Assembly: GCF_014644435.1 (NCBI RefSeq)
Contig: NZ_BMKR01000013.1
Location: forward strand, 103,920 to 167,919
Source of the DNA: Paenibacillus albidus
Lineage (GTDB): Bacteria; Bacillota; Bacilli; Paenibacillales; Paenibacillaceae
DNA: 64,000 nt
Direction of reading: 5' to 3'
The stretch's first letter is position 1. Every line of letters begins with the position of its first letter. Shown in pieces: positions 8,027 through 16,797 of this stretch. The notes beneath the pieces are model-generated. The model did no database searches, had not been told where the DNA came from, and worked only from the letters and a program-made list of their open reading frames with translations. A program made the translations under genes and the position numbers.

Positions 8027-10492
8027 ATGCAGCTTGTCGATCTAAACGGAAAATGGCACATGCGACGACTTCACGCGCTGAAATGGCTGGAGGCCAGCGT
8101 GCCGGGCTCTGTCTATCATGATTTATTGAATGCGGGGGAAATGCCGGACCCGTTCTACCGCGAGCAGGAGTACGAGGTTCTGGAATTGTCCAATTACGAT
8201 TATGAATATCAGCGCACATTTCAGGTGGACGCCGGGGCACTGGCACATGACCGCGTGGTCCTGCTGTGTGAAGGGCTGGATACCCTGTGCGAGCTGTCCC
8301 TGAACGGAACCCCTATTCTGAACAGTGACAATATGCACCGGACGTATGAAGTGGACATTAAACCTGTATTAACTCCCGGCGAAAATACAATACATGCGAT
8401 ATTCCGTTCCCCTGTGGAATATTCCCTGCGGAAGCAGGCGGAGCTGCCGCTGATAAACTGCGCCGATGCGGTAGAAGGGATCTCCCACCTGCGCAAAGCG
8501 CATTCCATGTTCGGCTGGGACTGGGGTCCAAAGCTGCCCGATATGGGCATCTGGAGAAGCATTTCAATCAAGGGCTATGACAGCGCCCGTCTCGACGATG
8601 TGTATATTACGCAATTCCACGAAGACAACAAGGTCACGCTGGATGTCCGGGTGAGAACGGAGAGCTGGCAGGAGGCTGAAAGAGAAATTGTGGTTAAAGT
8701 CCAGGCTCCATCAGGTGAAGTATTGGAACACCGTGTGTCCGAGACCGCTCATACTGATCATCATATTGCGGTGGAGATCCCGGAGCCGGAGCTGTGGTGG
8801 CCGAATAACCTTGGTGCACAGCCCCTGTACAACGTAGAGGTAATTCTGGTTCAGCAGGAGCAAGAACTTGATCTCAGGGAGCTGCGGATCGGACTCCGAA
8901 CCATTACAGTGAAGCAGGAAGAAGACCAGTGGGGAGAATCGTTTGCCTTTGAGGTCAACGGCGTGCCTATTTTCTCAACGGGTGCCGACTATATCCTGGA
9001 GGACAACATTCTGGCGCGCAACACCCGGGAACGCACGGATCGACTGCTCCAAAGCTGCGTTGCGGCCAACTTTAATACCATCCGTGTATGGGGAGGCGGC
9101 TACTACCCGGACGATTATTTCTATGATCTTTGTGACGAGTATGGCCTCATTGTGTGGCAGGATCATCTGTATGCCTGCGGCATCTATGCGCTGACGGAGG
9201 AGTTCGAGGAGAACATTACCCGGGAGACCATCGACAACATGAAGCGTCTCCGCCACCATGCCTCGCTGGGCTTGTGGTGCGGGAACAACGAGCAGGAGCT
9301 GGCCTGGGACGAATGGAACTGGGAGAACCTTACCTCCCTGCAGCTTAAGGCAGATTATATCAAGCAATATGAGGTGCTGCTGCCGGCAATCGCCCGAAAA
9401 ATCGATCCCAATACCTTCTATTGGCGCGCTTCGCCGTCTTCCAAGGGCGGCTTTGACAAGCCCAATGACGAGAATTACGGAGACATGCACTACTGGGGAG
9501 TGTGGCACGGCAAAGAGCCGTTTACCGATTACCGGAAGCTCTATCCGCGTTACATGTCCGAATTCGGGCTCCAGTCCTTCCCGGGCCTGAAGACCACCCA
9601 GACTTTTACTTTGCCGGAGGACCGCAATATCTTCTCCTATGTCATGGAGTCCCATCAGAAGAACAGTACCGGGAATGAGAAAATCCTGTACTACATCGGG
9701 GAGACTTACAAATATCCTAAGGATTTTGAATCCATTTTATATGCGTCGCAGCTCATTCAGGCAGAAGGCATGCGCTGCGGGGTTGAGCATTGGCGCAGGC
9801 ACAGAGGACGCTGCATGGGTGCCTTGTACTGGCAGCTGAACGACTGCTGGCCGGTAGCCTCCTGGTCCAGCATCGACTATTACGGCCGTTGGAAAGCCAT
9901 GCATTATGCGGCCAGACAGTTCTTTGCGCCGCTTCTCGTCTCAGCCCACGATGAGGGGACCAAGGTCTCCCTTCATGTGTCCAACGAGAGCCGGGAGGAT
10001 GCTGCGGGTGAATTGAGATGGAGACTGCTGACCCCGGCATCGGAAGTGCTGCTGGAATCCGCGAAGCCGGTGGAGATTGCCGCATTAAGTACTGCCGAGT
10101 TCGAGCAGCTTGATTTCGGCCATATCCTGGACACGAAAGACAAGAAGCGCGAAGCCTATCTGGAATACGCCTTGGTGGTGAACGGCGAGGCAAAGAGCCA
10201 GGGAACGGTTCTGTTCGTCAAGCCGAAGCACTTCCGCTTTGCTGATCCTGAGATCGAAGCCGTACTCGCAGAGGAAGAAGATCGGTTCGTCATCACGGTG
10301 AAGTCCAAAGCCTATGCCCGGTTTGTAGAGCTTGGCTTCAAGGAAGCGGATGCCATCTTCAGCGACAATTATTTCGACATGTCGGCAGGCGTGGAAAGAA
10401 CCGTTACCGTCGCCAAAAAAGATCTCGGCAAGCCCGCAACGGCAGACGAACTGCGCGCCCAGCTTACTGTGCGCTCTGTCTTTGATATTTAA
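8027..10492 (+). CDS. GH2 beta-mannosidase
   Basis: 821-residue cytoplasmic glycoside hydrolase family 2 enzyme that removes beta-linked mannose from the non-reducing end of manno-oligosaccharides (family function). The domain order is a jelly-roll sugar-binding domain (1-190, with FGWDWGPKLPDMGIWR), an immunoglobulin-like domain (about 190-290) and a TIM barrel from about 300. The predicted acid/base is Glu422 in LWCGNNE and the predicted nucleophile is Glu512 in MSEFGLQS. A C-terminal beta-sandwich completes the protein. No signal peptide is seen, so the substrate must be imported. Start: GGGAGG about 8 bases upstream. It is a single-gene transcript ending at a hairpin terminator. The nearby PTS is a possible uptake partner, though this is inference. 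Confidence 0.93.
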   Translation: MQLVDLNGKWHMRRLHALKWLEASVPGSVYHDLLNAGEMPDPFYREQEYEVLELSNYDYEYQRTFQVDAGALAHDRVVLLCEGLDTLCELSLNGTPILNSDNMHRTYEVDIKPVLTPGENTIHAIFRSPVEYSLRKQAELPLINCADAVEGISHLRKAHSMFGWDWGPKLPDMGIWRSISIKGYDSARLDDVYITQFHEDNKVTLDVRVRTESWQEAEREIVVKVQAPSGEVLEHRVSETAHTDHHIAVEIPEPELWWPNNLGAQPLYNVEVILVQQEQELDLRELRIGLRTITVKQEEDQWGESFAFEVNGVPIFSTGADYILEDNILARNTRERTDRLLQSCVAANFNTIRVWGGGYYPDDYFYDLCDEYGLIVWQDHLYACGIYALTEEFEENITRETIDNMKRLRHHASLGLWCGNNEQELAWDEWNWENLTSLQLKADYIKQYEVLLPAIARKIDPNTFYWRASPSSKGGFDKPNDENYGDMHYWGVWHGKEPFTDYRKLYPRYMSEFGLQSFPGLKTTQTFTLPEDRNIFSYVMESHQKNSTGNEKILYYIGETYKYPKDFESILYASQLIQAEGMRCGVEHWRRHRGRCMGALYWQLNDCWPVASWSSIDYYGRWKAMHYAARQFFAPLLVSAHDEGTKVSLHVSNESREDAAGELRWRLLTPASEVLLESAKPVEIAALSTAEFEQLDFGHILDTKDKKREAYLEYALVVNGEAKSQGTVLFVKPKHFRFADPEIEAVLAEEEDRFVITVKSKAYARFVELGFKEADAIFSDNYFDMSAGVERTVTVAKKDLGKPATADELRAQLTVRSVFDI

Positions 10493-10569
10493 TCCACATA
10501 CCTCGCTGGACATTTGAATACCGTTTAAGGTTATGATTGGCCTTGGCCATCTGCTGTGAGGTGAAAAAA

Positions 10570-10630
10570 GGGAAGGTCACCCCTTCCGGGTATCCCGATA
10601 CTCGGAGGGATACCTTCCCATTATTTTTTT
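10570..10630 (+). terminator. Terminator after beta-mannosidase
   Basis: Outer stem GGGAAGGT / ACCTTCCC with an inner TATCCC / GGGATA stem, followed by a T run. The T run ends where the truncated AHSA1-like frame begins. Confidence 0.75.
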
Positions 10631-10922
10631 GAAGTTAGGATATAAGTTCGTCTTGCATGCTGGTCAATTCGGGGATTCCCCTTGTAAAGTAACGGAGCTT
10701 GATCCTCCGAACCGTGTCGGTTTTAACAGGGGTAAGGATTGGCATCTTGCCTTTGAATTGAAAGAAATCGATGGAAAAACGGAATTCACCTTGATTCATT
10801 CCGGCTGGGATCCGGAAAAGGTTACTGAATTTGGTCAACCGCATTCGATCGTCCGCGGCTTTATGAACAGCGGTTGGGAGAAAATCGTCCAAGAAAAACT
10901 GCCTGCCTATATCGAGGCTTAG
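10629..10922 (+). pseudogene. AHSA1/SRPBCC-domain protein, N-terminally truncated
   Basis: About 97 residues matching the C-terminal two thirds of an activator-of-Hsp90-ATPase-like (SRPBCC) protein: DSPCKVTELDPPNRVGF, TEFTLIHSGWDPE, and GFMNSGWEKIV near the end. Full-length members have about 140-160 residues. The first helix and the WWGP-type segment are missing. The only start available is a TTG embedded in the T run of the previous terminator, with no Shine-Dalgarno. I read it as a 5'-deleted remnant. Confidence 0.65.
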
Positions 10923-11006
10923 CGTGCCTGTCGCTGAATCTGGACATGATGTGTTTTAAGGAATAGCAGCCGAACGGCTGGAGTCGGACCATAACGAGGA
11001 ATGATG

Positions 11007-11044
11007 AACCGGGAGGCGTGAGATTGCACGCTTCCCGGTTTTTT
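11007..11044 (+). terminator. Terminator of the AHSA1-like remnant
   Basis: AACCGGGA-GCGTG paired with CACGC-TCCCGGTT and followed by TTTT. It has outlived the gene it served. Confidence 0.8.
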
Positions 11045-11050
11045 GTTTTT

Positions 11051-11266
11051 ATATCAATTGAACAAAAGAAAGGAACAAGGGGCACGAGTAACGGAGAGAA
11101 AGGTTGGAGCTGGAGGAGCGGTGCGTCCGCCTTTGTTTTTGGATTTCCTCCAAAAAGAGCTTGAACCTTCTAAGAAATCCAAAAACAACAGCGGCCAGAA
11201 GCCCGACCATTTCTCGTAGTTGCGATCAGACCCGCCCTATACAAATCTTAAGTTCAACTTATATAG
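11051..11266. repeat. Dispersed structured repeat, copy 1
   Basis: Intergenic element of about 215 bp, related to the one at 52.1 kb. Shared blocks are GGAGCTGGAGGAGCGG, GCGTCCGCCT, ACAACAGCGG near 11186, and the right end AAGTTCAACTTATATAG. Its core is a 15-bp perfect inverted repeat: TTGTTTTTGGATTTC at about 11133-11147 against its complement at about 11174-11188. No coding capacity is apparent. The left boundary is uncertain. Confidence 0.75.
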
Positions 11267-11351
11267 ACTCTCAGTACAAAAAGACATAAAATCCAATATC
11301 CCAGCATTCAAAAAAAGCGTTTATATAACGAAAGAATTATATCGGTGCCAA

Positions 11352-12224
11352 TCACTGCCTTACTCCGTCCCTTATATAATCCATCAGCAACGATCTCGAA
11401 GCTGGGATATACTCATCTTTTCGGAGCTGAAGCAGACCAACGGGAATAGTGGAATCGTACATATCAACGCCTATTTTAACGACTCCCTCCGGCAAGTGCG
11501 TTGAATCCAGAACCACTCCAACAAAATCAAGCTCCCGTACGAAGCCTGGAATGGTTGAGATTTGACTTACTGTATACAGGAATGGAGCCTTGGTGAAGCG
11601 GGATAGCTGTCTGGTTAATCGCAAATAATATAAGCAGGTTTGCCCGCCTGCCACCATGGGATAGTCGAGCAGGTCCTCTAACGATATACCCGCTATTTTG
11701 TCTAAAGGGTGATTGGCAGGAACAATGAAGGCGATCTTCTCGTTATAGAGCGGTTCAAAGTGAAAAGAGGATAATTCGGCTGGCTCGCCGCATATGGCAA
11801 AATCCAGCTGTTTCTGTAGTACCGCTCGTGAAAGAGAGTCGGTGTTTCCGATGACGATGTGGCACGAAATTTGCGGTTTTTGCTCCCTGAATCGGTGTAG
11901 TACGCCAGGCAGTACATGACCAGCCCACGACTCCAGTCCGCCAATGGTTATGGTCCCGATTTCGTCTCTTTGCAAAGCTCTGGCCTGCTCCGCTGCATAA
12001 TTCCAGTGCTGGATAAGCTTGTCGACCTCTGACGCGAACATGCGCCCGGCATCCGTCAGCTCTGCCTCCCATCCCCGTTTGAACAGCTGAATGCCCAACT
12101 CTTTCTCCAACCGTTGAATCTGATTCGTTATGGTTGATTGTGCATAGTTCAATTTCGCCGCCGCTTTGGCGAACGTTCCTTCTTGAATAATGGTTCGAAA
12201 CGCAGTGAGTTCTTTCAGGTCCAT
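11352..12224 (-). CDS. LysR-family transcriptional regulator
   Basis: 290-residue LysR regulator. The N-terminal winged helix-turn-helix (residues 1-60) contains FAKAAAKLNYAQSTITNQIQ, and a periplasmic-binding-protein-like effector domain follows (about 90-290). The start codon follows GGAGGTATGAACC. It is divergent from the tautomerase/CMD pair across 110 bp, the classical LysR arrangement, so it probably controls that pair and itself. The inducer is unknown; by context it may be an aromatic or quinone-like compound. Confidence 0.92.
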   Translation of the reverse strand: MDLKELTAFRTIIQEGTFAKAAAKLNYAQSTITNQIQRLEKELGIQLFKRGWEAELTDAGRMFASEVDKLIQHWNYAAEQARALQRDEIGTITIGGLESWAGHVLPGVLHRFREQKPQISCHIVIGNTDSLSRAVLQKQLDFAICGEPAELSSFHFEPLYNEKIAFIVPANHPLDKIAGISLEDLLDYPMVAGGQTCLYYLRLTRQLSRFTKAPFLYTVSQISTIPGFVRELDFVGVVLDSTHLPEGVVKIGVDMYDSTIPVGLLQLRKDEYIPASRSLLMDYIRDGVRQ

Positions 12225-12334
12225 GGTTCATACCTCCATCTATATTTTCGAACAAGATAATCATTTTATTCAATTATATAGATAAAGATGAGAGGAGTAC
12301 AATAGGGATATCCCATAAAAGGAGTGACCTCATC

Positions 12335-12754
12335 ATGCCCTTTATTCGCGTGAGTTACCAGGAAGATCAGTACACGCCCACGGAGTTGCCTCTGATCAGC
12401 AAAGTGATTATGGAAGCTCTTATTGAACATTTTAATGTGCCTGAAGACGACTGTTTTCAAGCGTTTCATGCCCATAAGCCCTATGAATTTTACTACAACC
12501 GCAATTACCTGAATGTCGAACGCAGTGATCGGCTGTTGTATATTCAAATCACGCTGAAGTCAGGCAGAAGTACTGCGCAAAAAACCGGCTTTTACAAAAG
12601 CTTGGCTGAACACTTGGCAAACATCGTGAACGTTAGGCAAGACGATGTATTTGCCGTATTGGTCAATACCGAATTCGAGGATTGGACGTTTGGCAATGGC
12701 ATCGCGCAAATGATCCAGGCCTCAGAGAACGGGAAGGAGGGAGGCTTGGAATGA
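12335..12754 (+). CDS. Tautomerase-family protein (4-oxalocrotonate tautomerase superfamily)
   Basis: 139-residue protein of the tautomerase superfamily. It begins M-P-F-I-R, so removal of Met exposes the catalytic N-terminal proline. Residues 25-80 contain helix and strand segments typical of the larger YwhB/YusQ-like members, and the C-terminal half repeats the beta-alpha-beta fold (DDVFAVLVNTEFEDWTFGNG). Tautomerases interconvert keto and enol forms of small carbonyl acids; the actual substrate is unknown. It overlaps the next gene by ATGA, so the two are translationally coupled, and it faces the LysR gene. Confidence 0.85.
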   Translation: MPFIRVSYQEDQYTPTELPLISKVIMEALIEHFNVPEDDCFQAFHAHKPYEFYYNRNYLNVERSDRLLYIQITLKSGRSTAQKTGFYKSLAEHLANIVNVRQDDVFAVLVNTEFEDWTFGNGIAQMIQASENGKEGGLE

Positions 12755-13074
12755 AGCACCGGATCATAAAATCGAATGCTCGAGAATCCCTTGGGGATAT
12801 TGCTCCTGCTTTTGTACGATATTCCGAAGACGTGCTCTTCGGGGATGTATGGAGAAGGACAGAGTTATCGCTTCGGGAACGAAGCCTGCTTACGGTATCT
12901 GCCCTAATAGTCGGAGGACATAAGGAGCAACTCCCCTATCATCTCCGGCTGGCCCGGGAAAATGGTCTCACGGAGGAAGAACTGGTCGAAGCGATGACCC
13001 ATCTTGCCTTTTATGCCGGCTGGCCGCGGGCCGCTTCGGCGTTGCAGGTTGCCAAGGAGGTATTCAGGGAATGA
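12751..13074 (+). CDS. Carboxymuconolactone decarboxylase-family protein
   Basis: 107 residues from the ATG that overlaps the tautomerase stop (ATGA), with GGAAGGAGGGAGG upstream. A longer frame exists but starts inside the tautomerase gene without support. RERSLLTVSALIVGG and EELVEAMTHLAFYAGWPRA are hallmark CMD/AhpD-like helices. The family includes decarboxylases and peroxidase-like members. The CxxC pair of AhpD is absent, so a lactone- or quinone-related role is more likely than thiol peroxidase activity. It forms a two-gene operon with the tautomerase. Confidence 0.87.
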   Translation: MKHRIIKSNARESLGDIAPAFVRYSEDVLFGDVWRRTELSLRERSLLTVSALIVGGHKEQLPYHLRLARENGLTEEELVEAMTHLAFYAGWPRAASALQVAKEVFRE

Positions 13075-13118
13075 AGCGTGAAAAAGCAGCCGTTACGTGC
13101 CCTGCTAATATGGAGTGA

Positions 13119-13376
13119 ATGAATAAAGGTAAGCCAATAGAAACTGAAATGGACAAAATGATTGTGTTAAGCGAACTGTTTGGCGTAAGCTTGGATCATC
13201 TGGTCAAGGATGTTCCCAGCAGTACCGGGGGAGTGGAGCGTATCTCAAGCCCCCCTAACGTGGATCTGAAATCCATGTTTCATTATGAGTACAAAAGCGA
13301 GCGAACCGCAGCTTACCGGCATGCTGAAAAAGGAGGCAAAATCACCGGATGTTCTGGAGCTCAAAGAGGTAAATAA
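13119..13376 (+). pseudogene. XRE-family regulator remnant (helix-turn-helix lost)
   Basis: TEMDKMIVLSELFGVSLDHL followed by VKDVP is the end of an XRE helix-turn-helix domain plus linker, and FHYEYKSERT is the start of the membrane-associated or glycine-rich tail found in a common Firmicute XRE family. The first about 45 residues, with the recognition helix, are missing, and the frame runs into unrelated sequence after SERT. It is a doubly truncated fragment. Confidence 0.65.
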
Positions 13377-13390
13377 ACCGGTTCGATTGA
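13336..13390 (+). pseudogene. MDR/alcohol dehydrogenase 5' fragment
   Basis: The frame at 13342-13383 reads SPDVLELKEVNKPV, the conserved N-terminal segment of medium-chain dehydrogenases. The DNA is closely similar to codons 10-23 of the intact MDR gene at 57892 (CACCGGATGTTCTGGA and TCAAAGAGGTA are shared). Nothing else of the gene remains. It is joined directly to the XRE remnant, which suggests a deletion junction. Confidence 0.55.
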
Positions 13391-13430
13391 AATCGCGCTT
13401 ATGCAACAAACAACGGAACAACATGCAAAT

Positions 13431-13480
13431 AAAGAGACAGCCAGGTTAGGGTTACTGGCTGTCTCTTTAATTTTTTTTTT
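13431..13480 (+). terminator. Strong Rho-independent terminator
   Basis: 14-bp perfect stem, AAAGAGACAGCCAG with its complement, a 10-base loop and a 10-base T run. It insulates the following FAD oxidoreductase from upstream transcription. Confidence 0.9.
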
Positions 13481-13629
13481 AAACTATTTGTAAAAGAAAA
13501 TCCGGTGAACAAACAGGAATGCCATTTGCTAACGAAAAAGGATGGATTTTAGATGAAGCTAAAGTTAAACTAGTTCCTCTGCTTCGACAGATTATAATGA
13601 GAACAACACAGTGGGAGGTAGATGTAATC

Positions 13630-15033
13630 ATGGTTAACCAAGTGCAAGCAAGTATTCAAGTATCAGCTAAGCTTCCTGTTTCCTATACACCAGATGTGGT
13701 TGTGGTGGGAGGTGGAGCATCAGGTGTTGCAGCAGCTATGGCTGCCGCCCGTAACGGAGCTGAAACCTTATTGATCGAGCAACGAGGGTATTTAGGCGGA
13801 ATGGGAACGGCAGCGCTGGTACCCGCGTTCTGCCCTTATACGGATGGTGAGAAACCTATCATACGGGGGATCGGCCTAGAGCTTTTGGAGAAGATGAAGC
13901 AAGCTGCCGGTGAAGCCTTCTACAGTCGTAATAAGGATAGATTAGATTGGGTAGCTATCGATGTTGAGACCCTTAAGGGTGTATATGACCAGAAGGTAAT
14001 GGAAAGCGGCGCTAAGATTTTATTTCACACCTTTGCCGATCAGGTTCTGTTGGAGGGAGATCGCATCAGCGGTCTTGTGATCAGTAATAAATCCGGACGC
14101 TCAGTCATTCAAGCTAAACTGTATATCGATGCCACGGGGGACGCGGATCTCGCAGCACTGTCTGGCGTGCCATTCCAAACCGGGGGAGAGCACGGTGAAT
14201 TGCAGCCAGGTACCATGTGTTATGTAGTCACAGGAGCAAATAAGGCTCGTTTTGATCAATTTAAAGACGATACAGGACAAGATGGAGCCTTGGAGAATAC
14301 TGTCATAGAGGCACAGCGAAATGGAGATCTTCCCGAAGGACGTAAGCGTATTTCAGGCATTGCTTGGATTACGGATACGGTTGCTGGTTTCAACTTTGGA
14401 CATATATTTGGAATTGATGGGACAAAAGCGGAGGATTTAACCCGGGCAGCCATCGAAGGGCGGCAATTAATTCAAGTGCAAATCCAATTTTTGCGTAAAT
14501 ATGTGCCTGGGTTTGAGGATATCCATCTCGTCCATTCCGGTGATCAAATTGGTATTCGTGAAACACGGCGAATCGCAGGCGACTACAAACTGGTCGTGGA
14601 GGATTACATATCGATGCGATCGTTTGAGGATGATATCGCGCGCAACGCCTACTTCATTGATATTCATCTCGCAAATGCCAGCAGCACAATGACGATCAAG
14701 TATTTGCCAAAAGGAAAATCACATGGTGTCCCTTATCGTTGTATGCTGCCGCAAGGTAAATCCAATCTGATTGTAGCTGGACGCTCCGTCTCATCCGATC
14801 GTCCGGTGCAGGGCTCGCTTCGTGTCATGCCTAATTGCTTTGCGATGGGGCAAGCCGCAGGTACGGCAGCGGCCATGGCGAGTGTGAATGGAGGAGGATT
14901 CCGCGAAATATCCGTATCCGGGCTTCAGCGTAAGCTGATCGAGCAAGGCGCTTGGCTTGGGGAGCGGCCGGGTTTTGCAGAGCATGATCAAGCTGCTGTT
15001 ACCAATCATATTGAATTTGAAGAGGAATGCTAG
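13630..15033 (+). CDS. FAD-dependent oxidoreductase (FAD_oxidored family)
   Basis: 467 residues from the ATG preceded by GGGAGG; the frame is open 37 codons further upstream but without a ribosome site. The dinucleotide-binding motif VVVGGGASGVAAAMAAARNG lies near residue 23, followed by the family-typical GGMGTAALVPAFCPY. ATGDADLA near residue 178 and GRSVSSDRPVQGSLRVM near 385 fit the FAD-binding fold. Enzymes of this group often lie in carbohydrate loci next to YesMN systems, where they may oxidise sugars or derivatives; the substrate is not determined. A terminator follows, so it is probably monocistronic but locus-associated. Confidence 0.85.
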   Translation: MVNQVQASIQVSAKLPVSYTPDVVVVGGGASGVAAAMAAARNGAETLLIEQRGYLGGMGTAALVPAFCPYTDGEKPIIRGIGLELLEKMKQAAGEAFYSRNKDRLDWVAIDVETLKGVYDQKVMESGAKILFHTFADQVLLEGDRISGLVISNKSGRSVIQAKLYIDATGDADLAALSGVPFQTGGEHGELQPGTMCYVVTGANKARFDQFKDDTGQDGALENTVIEAQRNGDLPEGRKRISGIAWITDTVAGFNFGHIFGIDGTKAEDLTRAAIEGRQLIQVQIQFLRKYVPGFEDIHLVHSGDQIGIRETRRIAGDYKLVVEDYISMRSFEDDIARNAYFIDIHLANASSTMTIKYLPKGKSHGVPYRCMLPQGKSNLIVAGRSVSSDRPVQGSLRVMPNCFAMGQAAGTAAAMASVNGGGFREISVSGLQRKLIEQGAWLGERPGFAEHDQAAVTNHIEFEEEC

Positions 15034-15051
15034 GCTGCCGCTAATAATAAT

Positions 15052-15104
15052 AAAGGTCGACCTCCTGTTAAGCTAGGCAGGGGAGTCGATCCTTTTGTTT
15101 TTTT
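15052..15104 (+). terminator. Terminator after FAD oxidoreductase
   Basis: Imperfect stem from AAAGGTCGACCTCCTG to CAGGGGAGTCGATCCTTTT, followed by a T run. Confidence 0.75.
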
Positions 15105-15165
15105 ATAGGTGAAACTGCATTTCCAGTTATACTAAATGAGCAAGGGATAGGAGGTCAATGATCTT

Positions 15166-16776
15166 ATGTATCGATTAGTTATTGTAGACGATGAAGCTGC
15201 CGTTCGCTTTGGACTAAGCACCTATTTTGACTGGAGTCAGTATGGTATTGAGGTTGTAGGTGAGGCTGAAGATGGGGATGAGGCCTTAGAGGTCATCGAG
15301 CGGGTCAGGCCGAATATTGTGCTTACTGATGTTCGTATGCCCAATATGGATGGAATTTGTTTATCCATGGAAATTAAGGAGAGGCTTCCGACCACCCAAA
15401 TTGTATTTGTCAGCGGTCATGATGATGTTGATTATCTTAAGTCTGCGTTGAAGGTCAATGCGGTTGATTATATATTCAAGCCAGTGAATATGCAGGAGCT
15501 GACCACAGTTATTGAGCGCGTAGTGGCTGTGTTGCAAGATGCGGAGGAAGAACGCACATATATTGTAGATATGCAGGTTAAGCTTACGCAGAGCATGCCT
15601 TTACTGCGTGAGAAGTTCCTCATGTCCTTGATTCGTGATGGGGTCACACATCCGGAGCGTATTAAGGATAAGCTTGATTTCCTTGAGCTTGATCTGCCGA
15701 TGACAGCTGATTACTGGACCATCCTTGTGAACATCGATGATAGTGCAGTAGTCGTCTTAACTCGCTCCGAGCGGGATCAGCAATTGCTTTCCTATTCTGT
15801 TCTTAATATTATACAGGAATTAATCAATCGGAATATGCATGGATACATGTTTGAGAATAGAAATGGTGAGTTCGTAGGTATTCTGAGAATGAGAAAGGAG
15901 GATAACCAAGAGGGGCAATTGTTCCGTTTAGCAGAGGAAATTCGCGATAATCTCCAGCGCTGGCTAAAGATAAGTGTGACTATCGGTGTTGGCGAGCGCA
16001 TCTCATCCCTGACTTCATTGCCTCAATCGTATACTCAGGCACGTGAAGCTGCTGAACAGAGATGGTTTTTAGGCAAAAATCATATCCTATCGATCGATAA
16101 TTTACAGCAGGATAAGAACACTTTCTATCGATTCGATCTTGCTCAGGGAGAACGTATCTTGTCTATGGTGAAAGCAGCGGATAAGGATAAGCTGCTTTCG
16201 GAGCTAGATAAGGTTTTTGAACCGTTGGCACGCAGCCGCAAGGAAGGACTTGTTACCTGTCGCCATGTCAGCTTGCAATTGATTTTACTAACAAGCCGTC
16301 TTATGCTGGAATTAAATATGCTGGCACCGGAAATAGCAGACAAGGAGACACTGCTCTGGGAGCAGGTTTTTAAGCAAGAAACGATGCTTGATTTAAGAAC
16401 TATTGTAGAAGCCCATCTGCTAGAGGTGTGTGAACGTGTTGGTGAGAAGCGAAATGGAAGGCCTAAAAATGTGATTGAGAGAATCCAACTCTTGATTGAC
16501 CAACGTTATGCGGAAAATTTACAGGTAGGCGATATCGCCAAGGAGGTCTTTTTATCTCCAACCTACTTATGTCTCTTATTTAAACAGGAGACAGGAGAAA
16601 CGATTAATGAATACATCACAAGGGCCAGGATCGAGAAGGCGAAAGAGCTGCTAAGAGATCCACGTAATAAGTTCTATGAGGTCTGCTATACGGTGGGTTA
16701 CTCTGATCCCAGCTATTTCAGCAAGCTATTTAAGAAGATTACAGGTCTCACACCGAGTGCCTTTCGTGATCAATAG
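15166..16776 (+). CDS. AraC-type response regulator (YesN family)
   Basis: 536-residue cytoplasmic response regulator. The receiver domain (1-120) has the phosphoacceptor Asp55 in IVLTDVRMPNMDG and the conserved Lys in FKPVN near 108. A linker of about 300 residues typical of YesN proteins follows, then a C-terminal AraC helix-turn-helix (about 440-535; VGDIAKEVFLSPTYLCLLFK and FYEVCYTVGYSDPSYFSKLF). Shine-Dalgarno: ATAGGAGG. It is 21 bp upstream of its kinase partner. Such pairs usually switch on the neighbouring sugar ABC importer and secreted glycosidase in response to an extracellular glycan; that target is inferred from gene order. Confidence 0.93.
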   Translation: MYRLVIVDDEAAVRFGLSTYFDWSQYGIEVVGEAEDGDEALEVIERVRPNIVLTDVRMPNMDGICLSMEIKERLPTTQIVFVSGHDDVDYLKSALKVNAVDYIFKPVNMQELTTVIERVVAVLQDAEEERTYIVDMQVKLTQSMPLLREKFLMSLIRDGVTHPERIKDKLDFLELDLPMTADYWTILVNIDDSAVVVLTRSERDQQLLSYSVLNIIQELINRNMHGYMFENRNGEFVGILRMRKEDNQEGQLFRLAEEIRDNLQRWLKISVTIGVGERISSLTSLPQSYTQAREAAEQRWFLGKNHILSIDNLQQDKNTFYRFDLAQGERILSMVKAADKDKLLSELDKVFEPLARSRKEGLVTCRHVSLQLILLTSRLMLELNMLAPEIADKETLLWEQVFKQETMLDLRTIVEAHLLEVCERVGEKRNGRPKNVIERIQLLIDQRYAENLQVGDIAKEVFLSPTYLCLLFKQETGETINEYITRARIEKAKELLRDPRNKFYEVCYTVGYSDPSYFSKLFKKITGLTPSAFRDQ

Positions 16777-16797
16777 ATGTGAAGGCGGTGAAGCAGG

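Noticed and set aside
8975..9655. 226-residue antisense frame within the beta-mannosidase gene
   Set aside because: A shadow of the GH2 coding sequence without ribosome site or homology.
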